This document shows, piece after piece, positions 1 to 10,449 of a stretch of 64,000 nt of DNA (position 1 is the stretch's first letter; every line of letters starts with the position of its first letter). The position numbers and the translations under genes were made by a program. The notes under the pieces are model-generated. The model saw only the letters and a program-made list of their open reading frames with translations, was not told where the DNA came from and did not search any database. The stretch is from Pseudomonas vranovensis DSM 16006 (lineage in GTDB: Bacteria > Pseudomonadota > Gammaproteobacteria > Pseudomonadales > Pseudomonadaceae), in NCBI RefSeq assembly GCF_000425805.1, contig NZ_AUED01000011.1:1-64000 (forward strand). The letters are read 5' to 3'.

Positions 1-330
1 AAACCGAAGCAAGAGGTGATGATTCATTCGGATCAGGGCCGCCAGTACAGCAGCTCAGACTGGCGAAGCTTCTTGAAGGCTAACAACCTGGTTGCCAGCA
101 TGAGTCGTCGAGGCAACTGCCACGACAACGCCGTAGCGGAGAGCTTTTTCCAGTTGTTAAAGCGGGAACGGATCAAGCGGAAAATCTACACCACACGCCA
201 GGATGCTCGTGGTGATGTGTTCGATTACATCGAAATGTTTTACAACCCAAAACGACGTCATGGTTTCAACAATCAGTTGTCACCGGTAGAGTTTGAAAAG
301 CGTTACACAGCGAGCCTGGAGAGTGTCTAG
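1..330 (+). CDS. IS3-family transposase (OrfB, DDE integrase core), 5' part missing
   Basis: This is the C-terminal end of an IS3-family OrfB transposase, the DDE recombinase that cuts and joins the element ends. The frame runs through base 1 (KPKQEVM before the first visible Met at 16). The second catalytic aspartate lies in HSDQGRQYSS and the third acidic residue in DNAVAESFFQLLK, followed by the usual YNPKRRH block and a short tail. Only about 109 residues are visible, against roughly 270-290 for a whole OrfB. Whether the element is intact upstream cannot be seen. The family assignment is firm; the subgroup is not assigned. Confidence 0.9.
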   Translation, partial: KPKQEVMIHSDQGRQYSSSDWRSFLKANNLVASMSRRGNCHDNAVAESFFQLLKRERIKRKIYTTRQDARGDVFDYIEMFYNPKRRHGFNNQLSPVEFEKRYTASLESV

Positions 331-348
331 AAAACCCGGGGCGATTCA
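1..348 (+). mobile_element. 3' end of an IS3-family insertion sequence
   Basis: The window opens inside an insertion sequence. The transposase frame is already open at base 1 and ends at 330. About 16 bases later comes a GGGGCGATTCA terminus (338-348), ending in the TCA typical of IS3-family right ends. The left end lies outside the window, so completeness and the target duplication cannot be judged. The exact right boundary is inferred from the TCA rule and not from a matched inverted repeat. Confidence 0.75.
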
Positions 349-403
349 CGATGATGTAGTGGGGTAATACTGAATTATTGGAAGTGCAACGAATTTTCTC
401 ACA

Positions 404-421
404 TATGCTGCATGCAGCATA
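404..421. promoter_or_regulatory. 18-bp perfect palindrome upstream of the Xre gene (candidate operator)
   Basis: TATGCTGCATGCAGCATA is its own reverse complement over all 18 bases. It lies about 40-50 bp before the Xre start and some 55 bp past the IS end. A weak TTGGAA hexamer at 378-383 would place a -10 over the palindrome's left edge. Small Xre regulators commonly repress their own promoter through such sites, so autoregulation is the natural inference. Binding has not been shown. Confidence 0.5.
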
Positions 422-458
422 GTGTTTAAGTCCATATCAGGGCTTTATCGTTCCTTTT

Positions 459-749
459 GTGGGTAACCAAATGGAACGCAAGTTGGCTTTTGGCTCCGCG
501 CTTAAGGAGGTGCGGTTACGAAAGGAGATCGCACAAGAGCAGTTGGGGGCGAGCCAGTCTTTCGTCTCCACAGTTGAGCGTGGCATTCGCAGCCCAACAA
601 TTGAAAAAATGGAAGAATTTGCGGAGCGACTAGGGGTGAATCCTGCGACGTTGATTGTCTTGATGCAGGTCGGCCAGGAAGGAGATGTGGAAACGCTTCT
701 GGCTAAAATTCGAGATGAAATAAAAGACCTGAAACGGGTGGGAGCCTAG
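459..749 (+). CDS. Small Xre-family (HTH_3) transcriptional regulator
   Basis: This encodes a 96-residue DNA-binding protein, or 92 residues if the ATG at 471 is used instead of the GTG at 459. Neither start has a strong ribosome site. Residues about 12-70 form a Cro/C1-type helix-turn-helix with the usual layout: ALKEVRLRKEIAQEQLG, then SQSFVSTVERGIRSPTIEKME, then LGVNPATLI. The acidic and basic C-terminal tail may mediate dimerisation. It stands alone between an IS end and convergent nrdB, in DNA visibly richer in A and T than its surroundings, which suggests acquisition by transfer. The palindrome at 404-421 is a likely operator. The target genes are unknown. Confidence 0.8.
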   Translation: MGNQMERKLAFGSALKEVRLRKEIAQEQLGASQSFVSTVERGIRSPTIEKMEEFAERLGVNPATLIVLMQVGQEGDVETLLAKIRDEIKDLKRVGA

Positions 750-801
750 CCATTCTGCAGGATTCGGCAGTGTCCAGTGCGGACATCCGAAGCCTTATAC
801 G

Positions 802-840
802 AAAAAGCCACCTTGGCCTTTGCGGCCCAGGTGGCTTTTT
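802..840. terminator. Bidirectional rho-independent terminator between the Xre gene and nrdB
   Basis: A stem AAAAAGCCACCT (802-813) pairs with AGGTGGCTTTTT (829-840), and an inner GGCC/GGCC extends it. T-runs are present on both strands, so it can end both the rightward Xre transcript and the leftward nrdB transcript. Confidence 0.85.
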
Positions 841-923
841 CATTTCATGCGCTTATTTGGTGCGAGAATTCGGAAAATTTGAAATTCGTTCGGTTCTCGC
901 TGAAAAATAAGGGGAGCGAGGAA

Positions 924-2171
924 TCAATCCCAGCTCAACGCCCCGCCAGTCTGATACTCGATAACCCGGGTCTCGAAGAAGTTTTTCTCTTTCTTCAAGT
1001 CCATGATTTCGCTCATCCATGGGAACGGGTTGGTGGTACCTGGGTACTCTTCCTTCAAACCGATCTGCGACAGGCGACGGTTGGCGATAAACTTGAGGTA
1101 GTCTTCCATCATCGCCGCGTTCATGCCCAGTACGCCGCGTGGCATGGTGTCGCGCGCGTATTCGATTTCCAGCTGGGTACCCTGCAGGATCATCTGCGAG
1201 GCTTCTTCCTTCATTTCGGCATCCCACAGGTGCGGGTTTTCGATCTTGATCTGGTTGATCACGTCGATACCGAAGTTCAGGTGCATGGATTCGTCACGCA
1301 GGATGTACTGGAACTGCTCTGCAACGCCGGTCATCTTGTTGCGACGACCCATCGACAGGATCTGGGTGAAGCCGCAGTAGAAGAAGATGCCTTCCAGAAC
1401 GCAGTAGTAGGCGATCAGGTTGCGCAGCAGTTCTTTGTCGGTCTCGACGGTGCCGGTGTTGAATTCCGGGTCGGAGATCGCGCGGGTGTAGCGCAGGCCC
1501 CAGGCGGCTTTCTTCGCGACCGACGGGATCTCGTGGTACATGTTGAAGATCTCGCCTTCATCCATGCCCAGCGACTCGATGCAGTACTGGTAGGCGTGGG
1601 TGTGGATCGCCTCTTCGAAGGCCTGGCGCAGGATGTACTGGCGGCACTCGGGGTTGGTGATCAGGCGGTACACGGCCAGGGCCAGGTTGTTGGCAACCAG
1701 GGAGTCGGCGGTGGAGAAGAAGCCCAGGTTGCGCATGACGATGCGACGCTCGTCGTCGGTCAGGCCTTCAGGGTTCTTCCACAGGGCGATGTCCGCGGTC
1801 ATGTTGACCTCTTGCGGCATCCAGTGGTTGGCGCAACCGTCCAGGTACTTCTGCCAGGCCCAGTCGTACTTGAAAGGCACCAGCTGGTTGAGGTCGGCGC
1901 GGCAGTTGATCATGCGCTTTTCGTCAACGGCGACGCGGGCGGCAGAGCCTTCCAGCTCAGCCAGGCCTTCGGCGATGTCGAGGTCGTCCAGGGCAGCCTT
2001 GGCGCGTTTTACCGCGTCCGAGTCGGCAGCGGTCACGGCACGGGCTTCCAGTGCGGCGACACCGCCTGCGCTGTCGAGCTTGTCGATGCCAGCGGCAGCG
2101 GCTTGAGTGGCGTTGGTGCCTTTGGCGGCTTCTTCGCCTTCGTCTTTATCGAATTCGTCCCAGCTCAGCAT
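924..2171 (-). CDS. nrdB: Ribonucleoside-diphosphate reductase, class Ia beta subunit
   Basis: This is the R2 subunit of aerobic ribonucleotide reductase. It holds the diiron centre and tyrosyl radical that NrdA uses to make deoxyribonucleotides. The chosen ATG gives 415 residues starting MLSWDEFDK, preceded by AGGAG seven bases upstream; a longer reading frame into the leader has no such support. Metal-ligand motifs are present: [10 protein letters not shown] carries the first Glu and His and the radical Tyr, and RDESMHLNF carries the later Glu and His. The C-terminus, which docks into NrdA, is intact. nrdA lies 192 bp upstream on the same strand, and a strong terminator follows. Confidence 0.97.
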   Translation of the reverse strand: MLSWDEFDKDEGEEAAKGTNATQAAAAGIDKLDSAGGVAALEARAVTAADSDAVKRAKAALDDLDIAEGLAELEGSAARVAVDEKRMINCRADLNQLVPFKYDWAWQKYLDGCANHWMPQEVNMTADIALWKNPEGLTDDERRIVMRNLGFFSTADSLVANNLALAVYRLITNPECRQYILRQAFEEAIHTHAYQYCIESLGMDEGEIFNMYHEIPSVAKKAAWGLRYTRAISDPEFNTGTVETDKELLRNLIAYYCVLEGIFFYCGFTQILSMGRRNKMTGVAEQFQYILRDESMHLNFGIDVINQIKIENPHLWDAEMKEEASQMILQGTQLEIEYARDTMPRGVLGMNAAMMEDYLKFIANRRLSQIGLKEEYPGTTNPFPWMSEIMDLKKEKNFFETRVIEYQTGGALSWD

Positions 2172-2292
2172 GGTGTGCTCCTGCTTGAGGGCCATGTTCA
2201 GTATGGCCGGTGGATCTTGGTTGCGTTGCTTGCGTTGGGTACAGCAGTGCACGCAAAAACTTGAATACTTCCGGGAGCGGGGCTCCTCGGAG

Positions 2293-2318
2293 AAGGCCGG
2301 ATTGCTCCGGCCTTTTTT
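2293..2318 (+). terminator. Terminator-like hairpin between nrdA and nrdB, T-run on the plus strand
   Basis: AAGGCCGGA (2293-2301) and TCCGGCCTT (2306-2314) form a tight stem with a TTGC loop, followed by a run of T on the plus strand. nrdA and nrdB are read from the minus strand, where the hairpin has no T-run after it. It would therefore stop transcription only in the antisense direction, or act in the nrdAB mRNA as a processing or stabilising hairpin. Confidence 0.5.
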
Positions 2319-2363
2319 ATTGGGCTCTAGAGGGGGAGGGGACAAGTCCGCTCCCACCGAGCC

Positions 2364-5246
<2,883 letters not shown>

Positions 5247-5648
5247 GGGTGTCTCCACGTTCTCTATGTTTATTTAGGCGCCTTGTGGGCGCCCGCCGTT
5301 CCGTCCGAAAGCCCAACAACCGACCCTGGCGACACGCGGGAACACGATGCTCCGGCATGCCGAACAGGTCGGGCATACTCACTTCGGGACAGATCAGGAA
5401 TTAAAGGGCAACTGAGTGCCGCTCCCTGGCCGAAGTCAAAGGTTTTGAATACACGACTCAAAACTGTTGCTGTCGGGTGTGGCAAAGACTTGCAACACCC
5501 ATACCCGAAACAACGCCCCCCAAGGGCTTGCAACGGTCGCCTCCGCAGGAGCGGTTTGGCTGCAGATTTCTTCTAAAGTTCAAGCAAAAAAAGCACTGCT
5601 GGAGGGCTTGAGTTCTTTGCTCGACTTGTGCTTGGGATTTTGTTCAAA

Positions 5649-5695
5649 CCCCAAGATGTAGTGTTTGTTTGCGATAGGGATACAAGATAATGCGG
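5649..5695 (-). promoter_or_regulatory. Paired NrdR-type boxes upstream of nrdA
   Basis: Read on the nrdA strand, ACACTACATCTTGGGG (5664 down to 5649) and CCGCATTATCTTGTAT (5695 down to 5680) each match about 11 of 16 positions of the NrdR consensus ACACWATATATWGTGT. Their centres are 31 bp apart, three helical turns, which is the spacing characteristic of paired NrdR sites at ribonucleotide reductase promoters. NrdR is an ATP/dATP-sensing repressor, so this pair probably couples nrdAB transcription to the nucleotide pool. Confidence 0.7.
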
Positions 5696-5722
5696 TCCCG
5701 GGGGTATTGCAAGGTCGTGCGC

Positions 5723-5731
5723 TGTGGATAA
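5723..5731 (-). promoter_or_regulatory. Perfect DnaA box upstream of nrdA
   Basis: The minus strand reads TTATCCACA, an exact match to the high-affinity DnaA box. It lies about 30 bp beyond the NrdR-type pair on the promoter-distal side. In E. coli DnaA binding at nrdAB links dNTP supply to replication initiation; the same role here is inferred. Confidence 0.65.
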
Positions 5732-6027
5732 CTTGTGCGTATTTTGTGTGTGATTTGGGCCAACGCCTTGTAGGCCGCGTCTTAGCGCCAGATGACCGTC
5801 CGTCACCCTTTTTTTCACCGGCACGGTGGCTCGGCTGGGAATTTTCGGGCGCGCACCCTAACACAAAACTCACGCCCTTCCGAGCGATCCCGGCCGTGGT
5901 CATTTGCCGCTAGTGACGATGGTTGGCAGGCGTCGGTGCCCGACGTAGTATCCGGAGCCGATATTGCCTTTTGGTGAAGTTGCACCCAGGGGCACGTTCC
6001 AATAACAACAAGCCGTCGAGGTGAGCC

Positions 6028-6753
6028 GTGGAGCAGCAGCGCAGTCGGGTGTTGATCGTCGAGGATGACCAGCGTTTGGCCGATCTGACCCGTGAGTACC
6101 TGCAGGCCAACGGCTTCGACGTCGATGTCGAAGGTGATGGGGCGCAGGCGGCAGCGCGGATCATCGCCGGGCAGCCTGACCTGGTGATCCTTGACCTGAT
6201 GCTGCCGGGCGAGGACGGCCTGAGCATCTGCCGCAAGGTCCGCCAGCACTACCCGGGGCCAATCCTCATGCTCACGGCACGCAGCGATGACCTGGACCAG
6301 GTCCAGGGCCTGGACCTGGGGGCCGACGACTATGTGTGCAAACCGGTGCGTCCGCGCCTGTTGCTGGCACGCATCAATGCCTTGCTGCGGCGCAGTGAAG
6401 TGCCCGCCGACAGTGAGCCACCGCAGGTGCTGCAGTTCGGACCGCTGCGGGTGGACAACATCTTGCGCGAGGCCTGGTTGCAGGAGGACGGGATCGAGCT
6501 GACCAGTGCCGAGTTCGATCTGCTCTGGCTGCTGGTCAGCAATGCCGGGCGGACCCTGTCCCGAGAAGAAATTTTCACCTCCCTGCGTGGCGTGGGCTAC
6601 GACGGCCAGGACCGCTCCATCGATGTGCGTATTTCCAGGATCCGCCCGAAAATAGGCGATGACCCGGAGCACCCACGGATGATCAAGACCATTCGCAGCA
6701 AGGGCTACCTGTTCGTGCGCGAGGCGGCCGAGGCCATGGGCCAGGTGCGATGA
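6028..6753 (+). CDS. OmpR-family response regulator (RstA-like)
   Basis: This is a 241-residue two-component regulator. Residues 1-120 form a receiver domain with the acidic pair in VEDD, the phospho-acceptor Asp56 (LVILDLMLPG) and the lysine in CKPVRP. Residues about 135-235 form a winged-helix DNA-binding domain ending KGYLF. A GTG start with GAGGTGAG six bases upstream is used. The stop overlaps the start of the histidine kinase gene by four bases (ATGA), so the two are translationally coupled. The gene next to nrdA in P. aeruginosa is of the same type. Its signal is unknown; the FhuF-like gene at the end of the operon hints at iron or redox. Confidence 0.93.
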   Translation: MEQQRSRVLIVEDDQRLADLTREYLQANGFDVDVEGDGAQAAARIIAGQPDLVILDLMLPGEDGLSICRKVRQHYPGPILMLTARSDDLDQVQGLDLGADDYVCKPVRPRLLLARINALLRRSEVPADSEPPQVLQFGPLRVDNILREAWLQEDGIELTSAEFDLLWLLVSNAGRTLSREEIFTSLRGVGYDGQDRSIDVRISRIRPKIGDDPEHPRMIKTIRSKGYLFVREAAEAMGQVR

Positions 6754-8366
6754 ACTCGATCTTCCTGCGCATCTATGGCGGGATGCTCGCTGCGCTGGTG
6801 CTGGTGGCAGTGCTCGGTGTGCTCAGCGTGCATCTGCTCAACGAGGTGCGCGCCGCTCAATACCGCGAGCGCCTGGCCCACGGTACCTTCACCCTGATGG
6901 CCGACAACCTGGCGCCCCTTGGGGAGGTCGAGCGCAAGCGCGCGCTGTTGATCTGGGAACGTCTGCTGGGGATTCCGCTGGAACTGCAGACTTTCACGGC
7001 GGCGCGCCTGGAGGGCGGGCAACGCAGTCAGTTGCAGCGTGGGCAGGTGCTGGTGGAGAAGATCGGGCCTCATGCAGCGAAGGTCATGCGCCAGGTAGGT
7101 ACCCAGGAACTTCTGCTGATTGGCGAGGTGCAGCAGATCAGCGAGCAGTTGGCGCGTGCCACTATTTACCTGCTGGCCGATGAGCTGGTGCGTTTTCCGG
7201 TCGGCGAGCAGCGCCAGCGCCTGGCCGAGCTGAAGCAGAACAAGGGGTTCGGCTTCGAGCTGGGCCTGCGCCGGCTTGAACAGACCGACATGGATGAGGA
7301 CCAGCGCCGACGTGTCGATGAGGGCGATACGGTGATGGCCCTGGGCAAGGATGGCGACTCCATCCGGGTGTTCGCCGGAATGGTCGGCACGCCCTGGGTG
7401 CTGGAGTTGGGGCCGCTGTACCAGATGAATCCGTACCCCCCGCAGTTACTGGCGCTGATTGCAGTGCTTGGCTTGTGCCTGATCGGGCTGATTGTCTATT
7501 TGCTGGTACGCCAGCTCGAACGGCGCCTTTCCGACCTCGAAACCGCTGCCACGCGTATCGCCCAAGGCAGTCTGCAAACCCGTGTGGCGAGTGATGATGC
7601 CGACTCGGTAGGGCGACTGGCCGCAGCGTTCAACGGTATGGCGGCGCATCTGCAGCGATCATTGAGCATCCAGCGTGAGTTGGTGCGTGCCGTCTCTCAT
7701 GAGCTGCGCACGCCGGTGGCGCGGTTGCGCTTCGGCCTTGAAATGATCGCCACCGCGCGTGATGACCAGGCGCGGGAAAAGTACTTGAGCGGCATGGACG
7801 GCGACATCCAGGAACTGGACAAGCTGGTCGACGAGATGCTCACCTACGCGCGCCTCGAGCAAGGGGCGCCCGCCTTGAACTTCCAGCGGGTTGATCTCGA
7901 TGCCCTGCTTGACCAGGTCATCGACGAACTGGCTCCCTTGCGCAGCGACGTCAAGGTGGTGCGCGGGCCTTGCCAGCTGGGGGAGCAGGCATCGGACGGG
8001 CAGGGCGCCTGGGTCGAGGCCGAACCCCGCTACCTGCATCGTGCCCTGCAGAACCTGGTCAGCAACGCCATGCGCCATGCCGAGTCCCAGGTCAGCCTCA
8101 GCTACCAGTTAGGGGCGCAGCGTTGCCGCATCGATGTCGAAGACGATGGCCCGGGTATCCCAGAAAGCGTCTGGGATCGCATCTTCACGCCTTTTACCCG
8201 CCTGGACGACAGTCGCACCCGTGCCTCGGGCGGGCACGGCCTGGGTTTGTCGATCGTGCGCCGGATCATCTATTGGCATAAAGGACGGGCATCGGTGGGG
8301 CGCAGCGAGTTGCTCGGGGGGGCGCGTTTCAGCCTGAGCTGGCCGCGCAAGCAGGACCCGGCATGA
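6750..8366 (+). CDS. Sensor histidine kinase (RstB-like)
   Basis: This is a 538-residue inner-membrane kinase, the presumed partner of the preceding regulator. Membrane segments lie at about residues 10-30 and 232-253, enclosing a periplasmic domain of about 200 residues without recognisable motifs. A HAMP linker follows (about 254-305). His317 in AVSHELRTPV is the autophosphorylation site. The N box (LQNLVSNAMRH), G1 (EDDGPGIP) and G2 (GHGLGLSIV) make up an intact ATPase domain. It overlaps both neighbours by four bases, so the regulator, kinase and FhuF-like genes form a tightly coupled unit. Confidence 0.93.
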   Translation: MNSIFLRIYGGMLAALVLVAVLGVLSVHLLNEVRAAQYRERLAHGTFTLMADNLAPLGEVERKRALLIWERLLGIPLELQTFTAARLEGGQRSQLQRGQVLVEKIGPHAAKVMRQVGTQELLLIGEVQQISEQLARATIYLLADELVRFPVGEQRQRLAELKQNKGFGFELGLRRLEQTDMDEDQRRRVDEGDTVMALGKDGDSIRVFAGMVGTPWVLELGPLYQMNPYPPQLLALIAVLGLCLIGLIVYLLVRQLERRLSDLETAATRIAQGSLQTRVASDDADSVGRLAAAFNGMAAHLQRSLSIQRELVRAVSHELRTPVARLRFGLEMIATARDDQAREKYLSGMDGDIQELDKLVDEMLTYARLEQGAPALNFQRVDLDALLDQVIDELAPLRSDVKVVRGPCQLGEQASDGQGAWVEAEPRYLHRALQNLVSNAMRHAESQVSLSYQLGAQRCRIDVEDDGPGIPESVWDRIFTPFTRLDDSRTRASGGHGLGLSIVRRIIYWHKGRASVGRSELLGGARFSLSWPRKQDPA

Positions 8367-8908
8367 GTGAGCCGGTGCGCCTGGATCAGGTGCTGGCACC
8401 GCTGCGCTTCGATCAATTGCTGCTCGATCTCTATGGCCCGCAGTTGATGCCAGCCCAGCGCCCGGTGCTGGTGTCGCAGTGGTCGAAGTACTACTTTGCG
8501 GCGGTCTGGCAGACGCTGCTGGGCGATGCAAGTCTGCCGGTATTTGCCGAAGCCGCCGTCGCGCTGGATGTTCGCGGGTTGCCGACAGCTTTCAGTGGGC
8601 AAGGGCGGTACTGCGAAGGGCTGGACGAGGCCATCGGCCAGCACCTGGAGCCCCTGGTGCAACGCCTGGCGACGCTTGGCGCGGTGTCGCCAGCGGTGCT
8701 ATGGGGAAATGCCGGCGATTGCCTGGATCAAATGCTGCAACAGGCCGGAGGTGACGTCGGCCTGGGGCGCTTGTTGACCACACCGGGCAGCCCGCTGTTT
8801 GCCGCGGTCAGCCTGGGCGCCTCGGGCAAGCGGCGTCGGCGTACCTGCTGCCTGAGCTACAAGGTGGACTGGGTCGGGCACTGCGAGCATTGTCCGTTGG
8901 CGGATTGA
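8363..8908 (+). CDS. FhuF-like [2Fe-2S] ferric-siderophore reductase
   Basis: The 181-residue product ends with TCC-x10-C-x2-C (RRTCCLSYKVDWVGHCEHCP), the unusual cysteine pattern with which FhuF-family reductases bind a [2Fe-2S] cluster. FhuF-type proteins reduce iron released from imported siderophores in the cytosol, and no signal peptide is seen here. The rest of the protein, including the aromatic-rich SQWSKYYFAAVWQ segment, also fits the family. Its start overlaps the kinase stop by four bases, which makes it the third gene of the two-component operon. It converges on pcpS with only three bases between the stops. Substrate preference cannot be told from sequence. Confidence 0.85.
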   Translation: MSEPVRLDQVLAPLRFDQLLLDLYGPQLMPAQRPVLVSQWSKYYFAAVWQTLLGDASLPVFAEAAVALDVRGLPTAFSGQGRYCEGLDEAIGQHLEPLVQRLATLGAVSPAVLWGNAGDCLDQMLQQAGGDVGLGRLLTTPGSPLFAAVSLGASGKRRRRTCCLSYKVDWVGHCEHCPLAD

Positions 8909-8911
8909 GGC

Positions 8912-9622
8912 TCAGACCGCGACGAGACTGAGCAGTTGTTCGCCCTGCAGGCAGAACTGCGCCTCCAACTCCCGGCCGTGATGCCACTGCGGCGAAAGGT
9001 CCGTCAGCAAGCGCAGGCGGGCGTGGCCGTCAGCCGACCACTCCAGCACTTCTGCATGTTCGAAGTAAAAACGCTGCAGCACGATCGGGTACAGCGCCTT
9101 GAACAGGCTTTCCTTCAATGAAAAGGTCAGCGTCACCACAAGGCCTGTGTGCTGCGGGTCCATGCGCTGCAACTCGGCCTCGGTGAGGATCTCCCGGGCC
9201 AGGCGTGTGGCGCGCTCGTCACTGAGCAGGCTCTCCTGGTCCAGGCCCAGCCCCCGGCAGGCTGTCTGATGCGCCACCACGGCGGCGGCCCAGCCTTTGC
9301 CGTGGGTGATCGAGCCGCTGATGCCGGCCGGCCAGAGGGGGGAACGGTCCTCGTGGGTGCCGGGCACGTATTCGCGACCATCCAGCTGTTGCAACGCCGC
9401 CCGGGCACAGACCCTGCCGGCCAGGTACTCGGCCTGACGCTTGGCCACCGAGCGCTGCAGGCTGGCGGTTCGCTCGATATTGGCGCGGTCGAAGTCGTCG
9501 TTGCCGAGCCGGGCGGGGTCGAACGCGCAACTGACCAGTACGGCGCCAGGGATGGGGCGAGGCAGGGGCCAGTGATTCTGCAGGGGGGCACAGCAGGCGG
9601 GGAGTCGGTTCATGCCAGGCAT
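8912..9622 (-). CDS. pcpS: 4'-phosphopantetheinyl transferase (PcpS type)
   Basis: This enzyme moves the phosphopantetheine arm of coenzyme A onto carrier proteins. In Pseudomonas a single PcpS serves both fatty-acid and siderophore/secondary-metabolite synthesis. The 236-residue protein has the family motifs: KRQAEYLAGR, SGSITHGKGW, the metal-binding Asp in RGLGLDQES, and FSLKESLFKALYP. The EntD-like layout without a large insertion is normal. The ATG at 9622 is used; MNRLP four codons later is an alternative. A GGAGG lies 12 bases upstream of the first ATG. The gene is divergent from oprH. Confidence 0.95.
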   Translation of the reverse strand: MPGMNRLPACCAPLQNHWPLPRPIPGAVLVSCAFDPARLGNDDFDRANIERTASLQRSVAKRQAEYLAGRVCARAALQQLDGREYVPGTHEDRSPLWPAGISGSITHGKGWAAAVVAHQTACRGLGLDQESLLSDERATRLAREILTEAELQRMDPQHTGLVVTLTFSLKESLFKALYPIVLQRFYFEHAEVLEWSADGHARLRLLTDLSPQWHHGRELEAQFCLQGEQLLSLVAV

Positions 9623-9656
9623 TGTGCCGCGGCGCCTCCAACCTTTCCAGCCTGTT

Positions 9657-9711
9657 GTTCAGCCGAGGTTCAGGCTCGGTTCAGGGGCCGTTCAGGGCTC
9701 GCTGCTTACTC
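9657..9711 (+). promoter_or_regulatory. oprH promoter with four PhoP-type half-sites
   Basis: GTTCAG occurs four times at 9657, 9668, 9679 and 9690, exactly 11 bp apart. That is the direct-repeat spacing of PhoP boxes (GTTTA-N6-GTTTA type), one helical turn per half-site. A -10-like TACTCT follows about 11 bp after the last repeat. OprH-PhoP-PhoQ is known to be PhoP-activated under low magnesium in P. aeruginosa. Two tandem PhoP dimers are inferred here. Confidence 0.75.
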
Positions 9712-9753
9712 TAGGGTCCACACCCTCACCGGGCCTCAACTGGAGTAAACACG

Positions 9754-10356
9754 ATGAAAACACTCAACTCGCTGTTCCTCGCTGTCGCTTTCCTCGGCGC
9801 TGCCGCAACTGCCCAGGCTGCCGACACCACCTTCGCTGGCGTCACCTATGGCCAGACCAGCGACAAGGTCAAGAAGTCCGGCTTGCTCAGCAGCAACACC
9901 GACCACCTGAACACCGACGGCATCATCCACAAGGACGACACCTGGGGCGTGCGCCTCGGCCAGATGAACGACCAGCGTCGCTACTACCTCACCTACGACA
10001 ACGTCTCCAGCGACCACAGCGGCCTGAAACTGCGCCAGGAAAACCTGCTGGGCAGTTATGACGTGTTCTACCCGCTGGGCGCTACCACCAAGCTCTTCGG
10101 CGGTGCCAGTGCCGGTTTGACCAAACTCAGCCAGGAGTCGTCAGGCTATAGCCGCGACACCGACACCGGCTATGCCATCGGCCTGCAAGCCGGCCTGCTG
10201 CAACAAGTGACCGACAACGCCTCGGTCGAGCTGGGCTACCGTTACCTGCGCAGCAACGCCAGCACCGAACTGGCCGAGCACGGTGGCCCGAAAGTCGGCA
10301 CCCTGCGCCTGGACAGCAGCGCGCAGACCTACCTCTCGGCCAACTACGCATTCTGA
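9754..10356 (+). CDS. oprH: Outer membrane protein OprH
   Basis: OprH is a small eight-stranded outer-membrane barrel that binds lipopolysaccharide and stabilises the outer membrane when divalent cations are scarce. The 200-residue precursor begins with a clear signal peptide (MKTLNSLF through AQA, about 22 residues), and alternating amphipathic strands end in the aromatic YAF typical of outer-membrane barrels. A TGGAG ribosome site precedes the ATG. It heads the oprH-phoP-phoQ operon. Its promoter has four regularly spaced PhoP-type repeats, and a GC-rich hairpin in the gap before phoP may lower downstream expression. Confidence 0.95.
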   Translation: MKTLNSLFLAVAFLGAAATAQAADTTFAGVTYGQTSDKVKKSGLLSSNTDHLNTDGIIHKDDTWGVRLGQMNDQRRYYLTYDNVSSDHSGLKLRQENLLGSYDVFYPLGATTKLFGGASAGLTKLSQESSGYSRDTDTGYAIGLQAGLLQQVTDNASVELGYRYLRSNASTELAEHGGPKVGTLRLDSSAQTYLSANYAF

Positions 10357-10376
10357 TTTTGACGGGCGATCTTCGG

Positions 10377-10401
10377 ACCGGCCTGCAGGTGCATGGCCGG
10401 T
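10377..10401 (+). other. GC-rich hairpin between oprH and phoP
   Basis: ACCGGCC (10377-10383) and GGCCGGT (10395-10401) can pair around an 11-base loop in the 93-bp gap. No proper T-run follows, so complete termination is unlikely. Partial attenuation or 3'-end stabilisation of the abundant oprH message would fit the differing amounts needed of a porin and a regulator. Confidence 0.35.
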
Positions 10402-10449
10402 TCGCTGTTATTCTTGAGCGGGTGTGTCGGGGCGTATAGGGAGGAGCGT

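Larger units (their letters stand above)
5247..6027. other. Intergenic regulatory region between nrdA and the divergent response regulator gene
   Basis: These 781 bp hold no convincing gene. The part next to nrdA (5247 to about 5640) would be a long mRNA leader if transcription starts near the NrdR-like boxes. A perfect DnaA box and two NrdR-type boxes lie between 5649 and 5731. The right end must contain the promoter of the response regulator gene, which has a clear ribosome site (GAGGTGAG) just before its GTG. Frames that stay open here overlap nrdA antisense and lack coding character. Confidence 0.6.
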
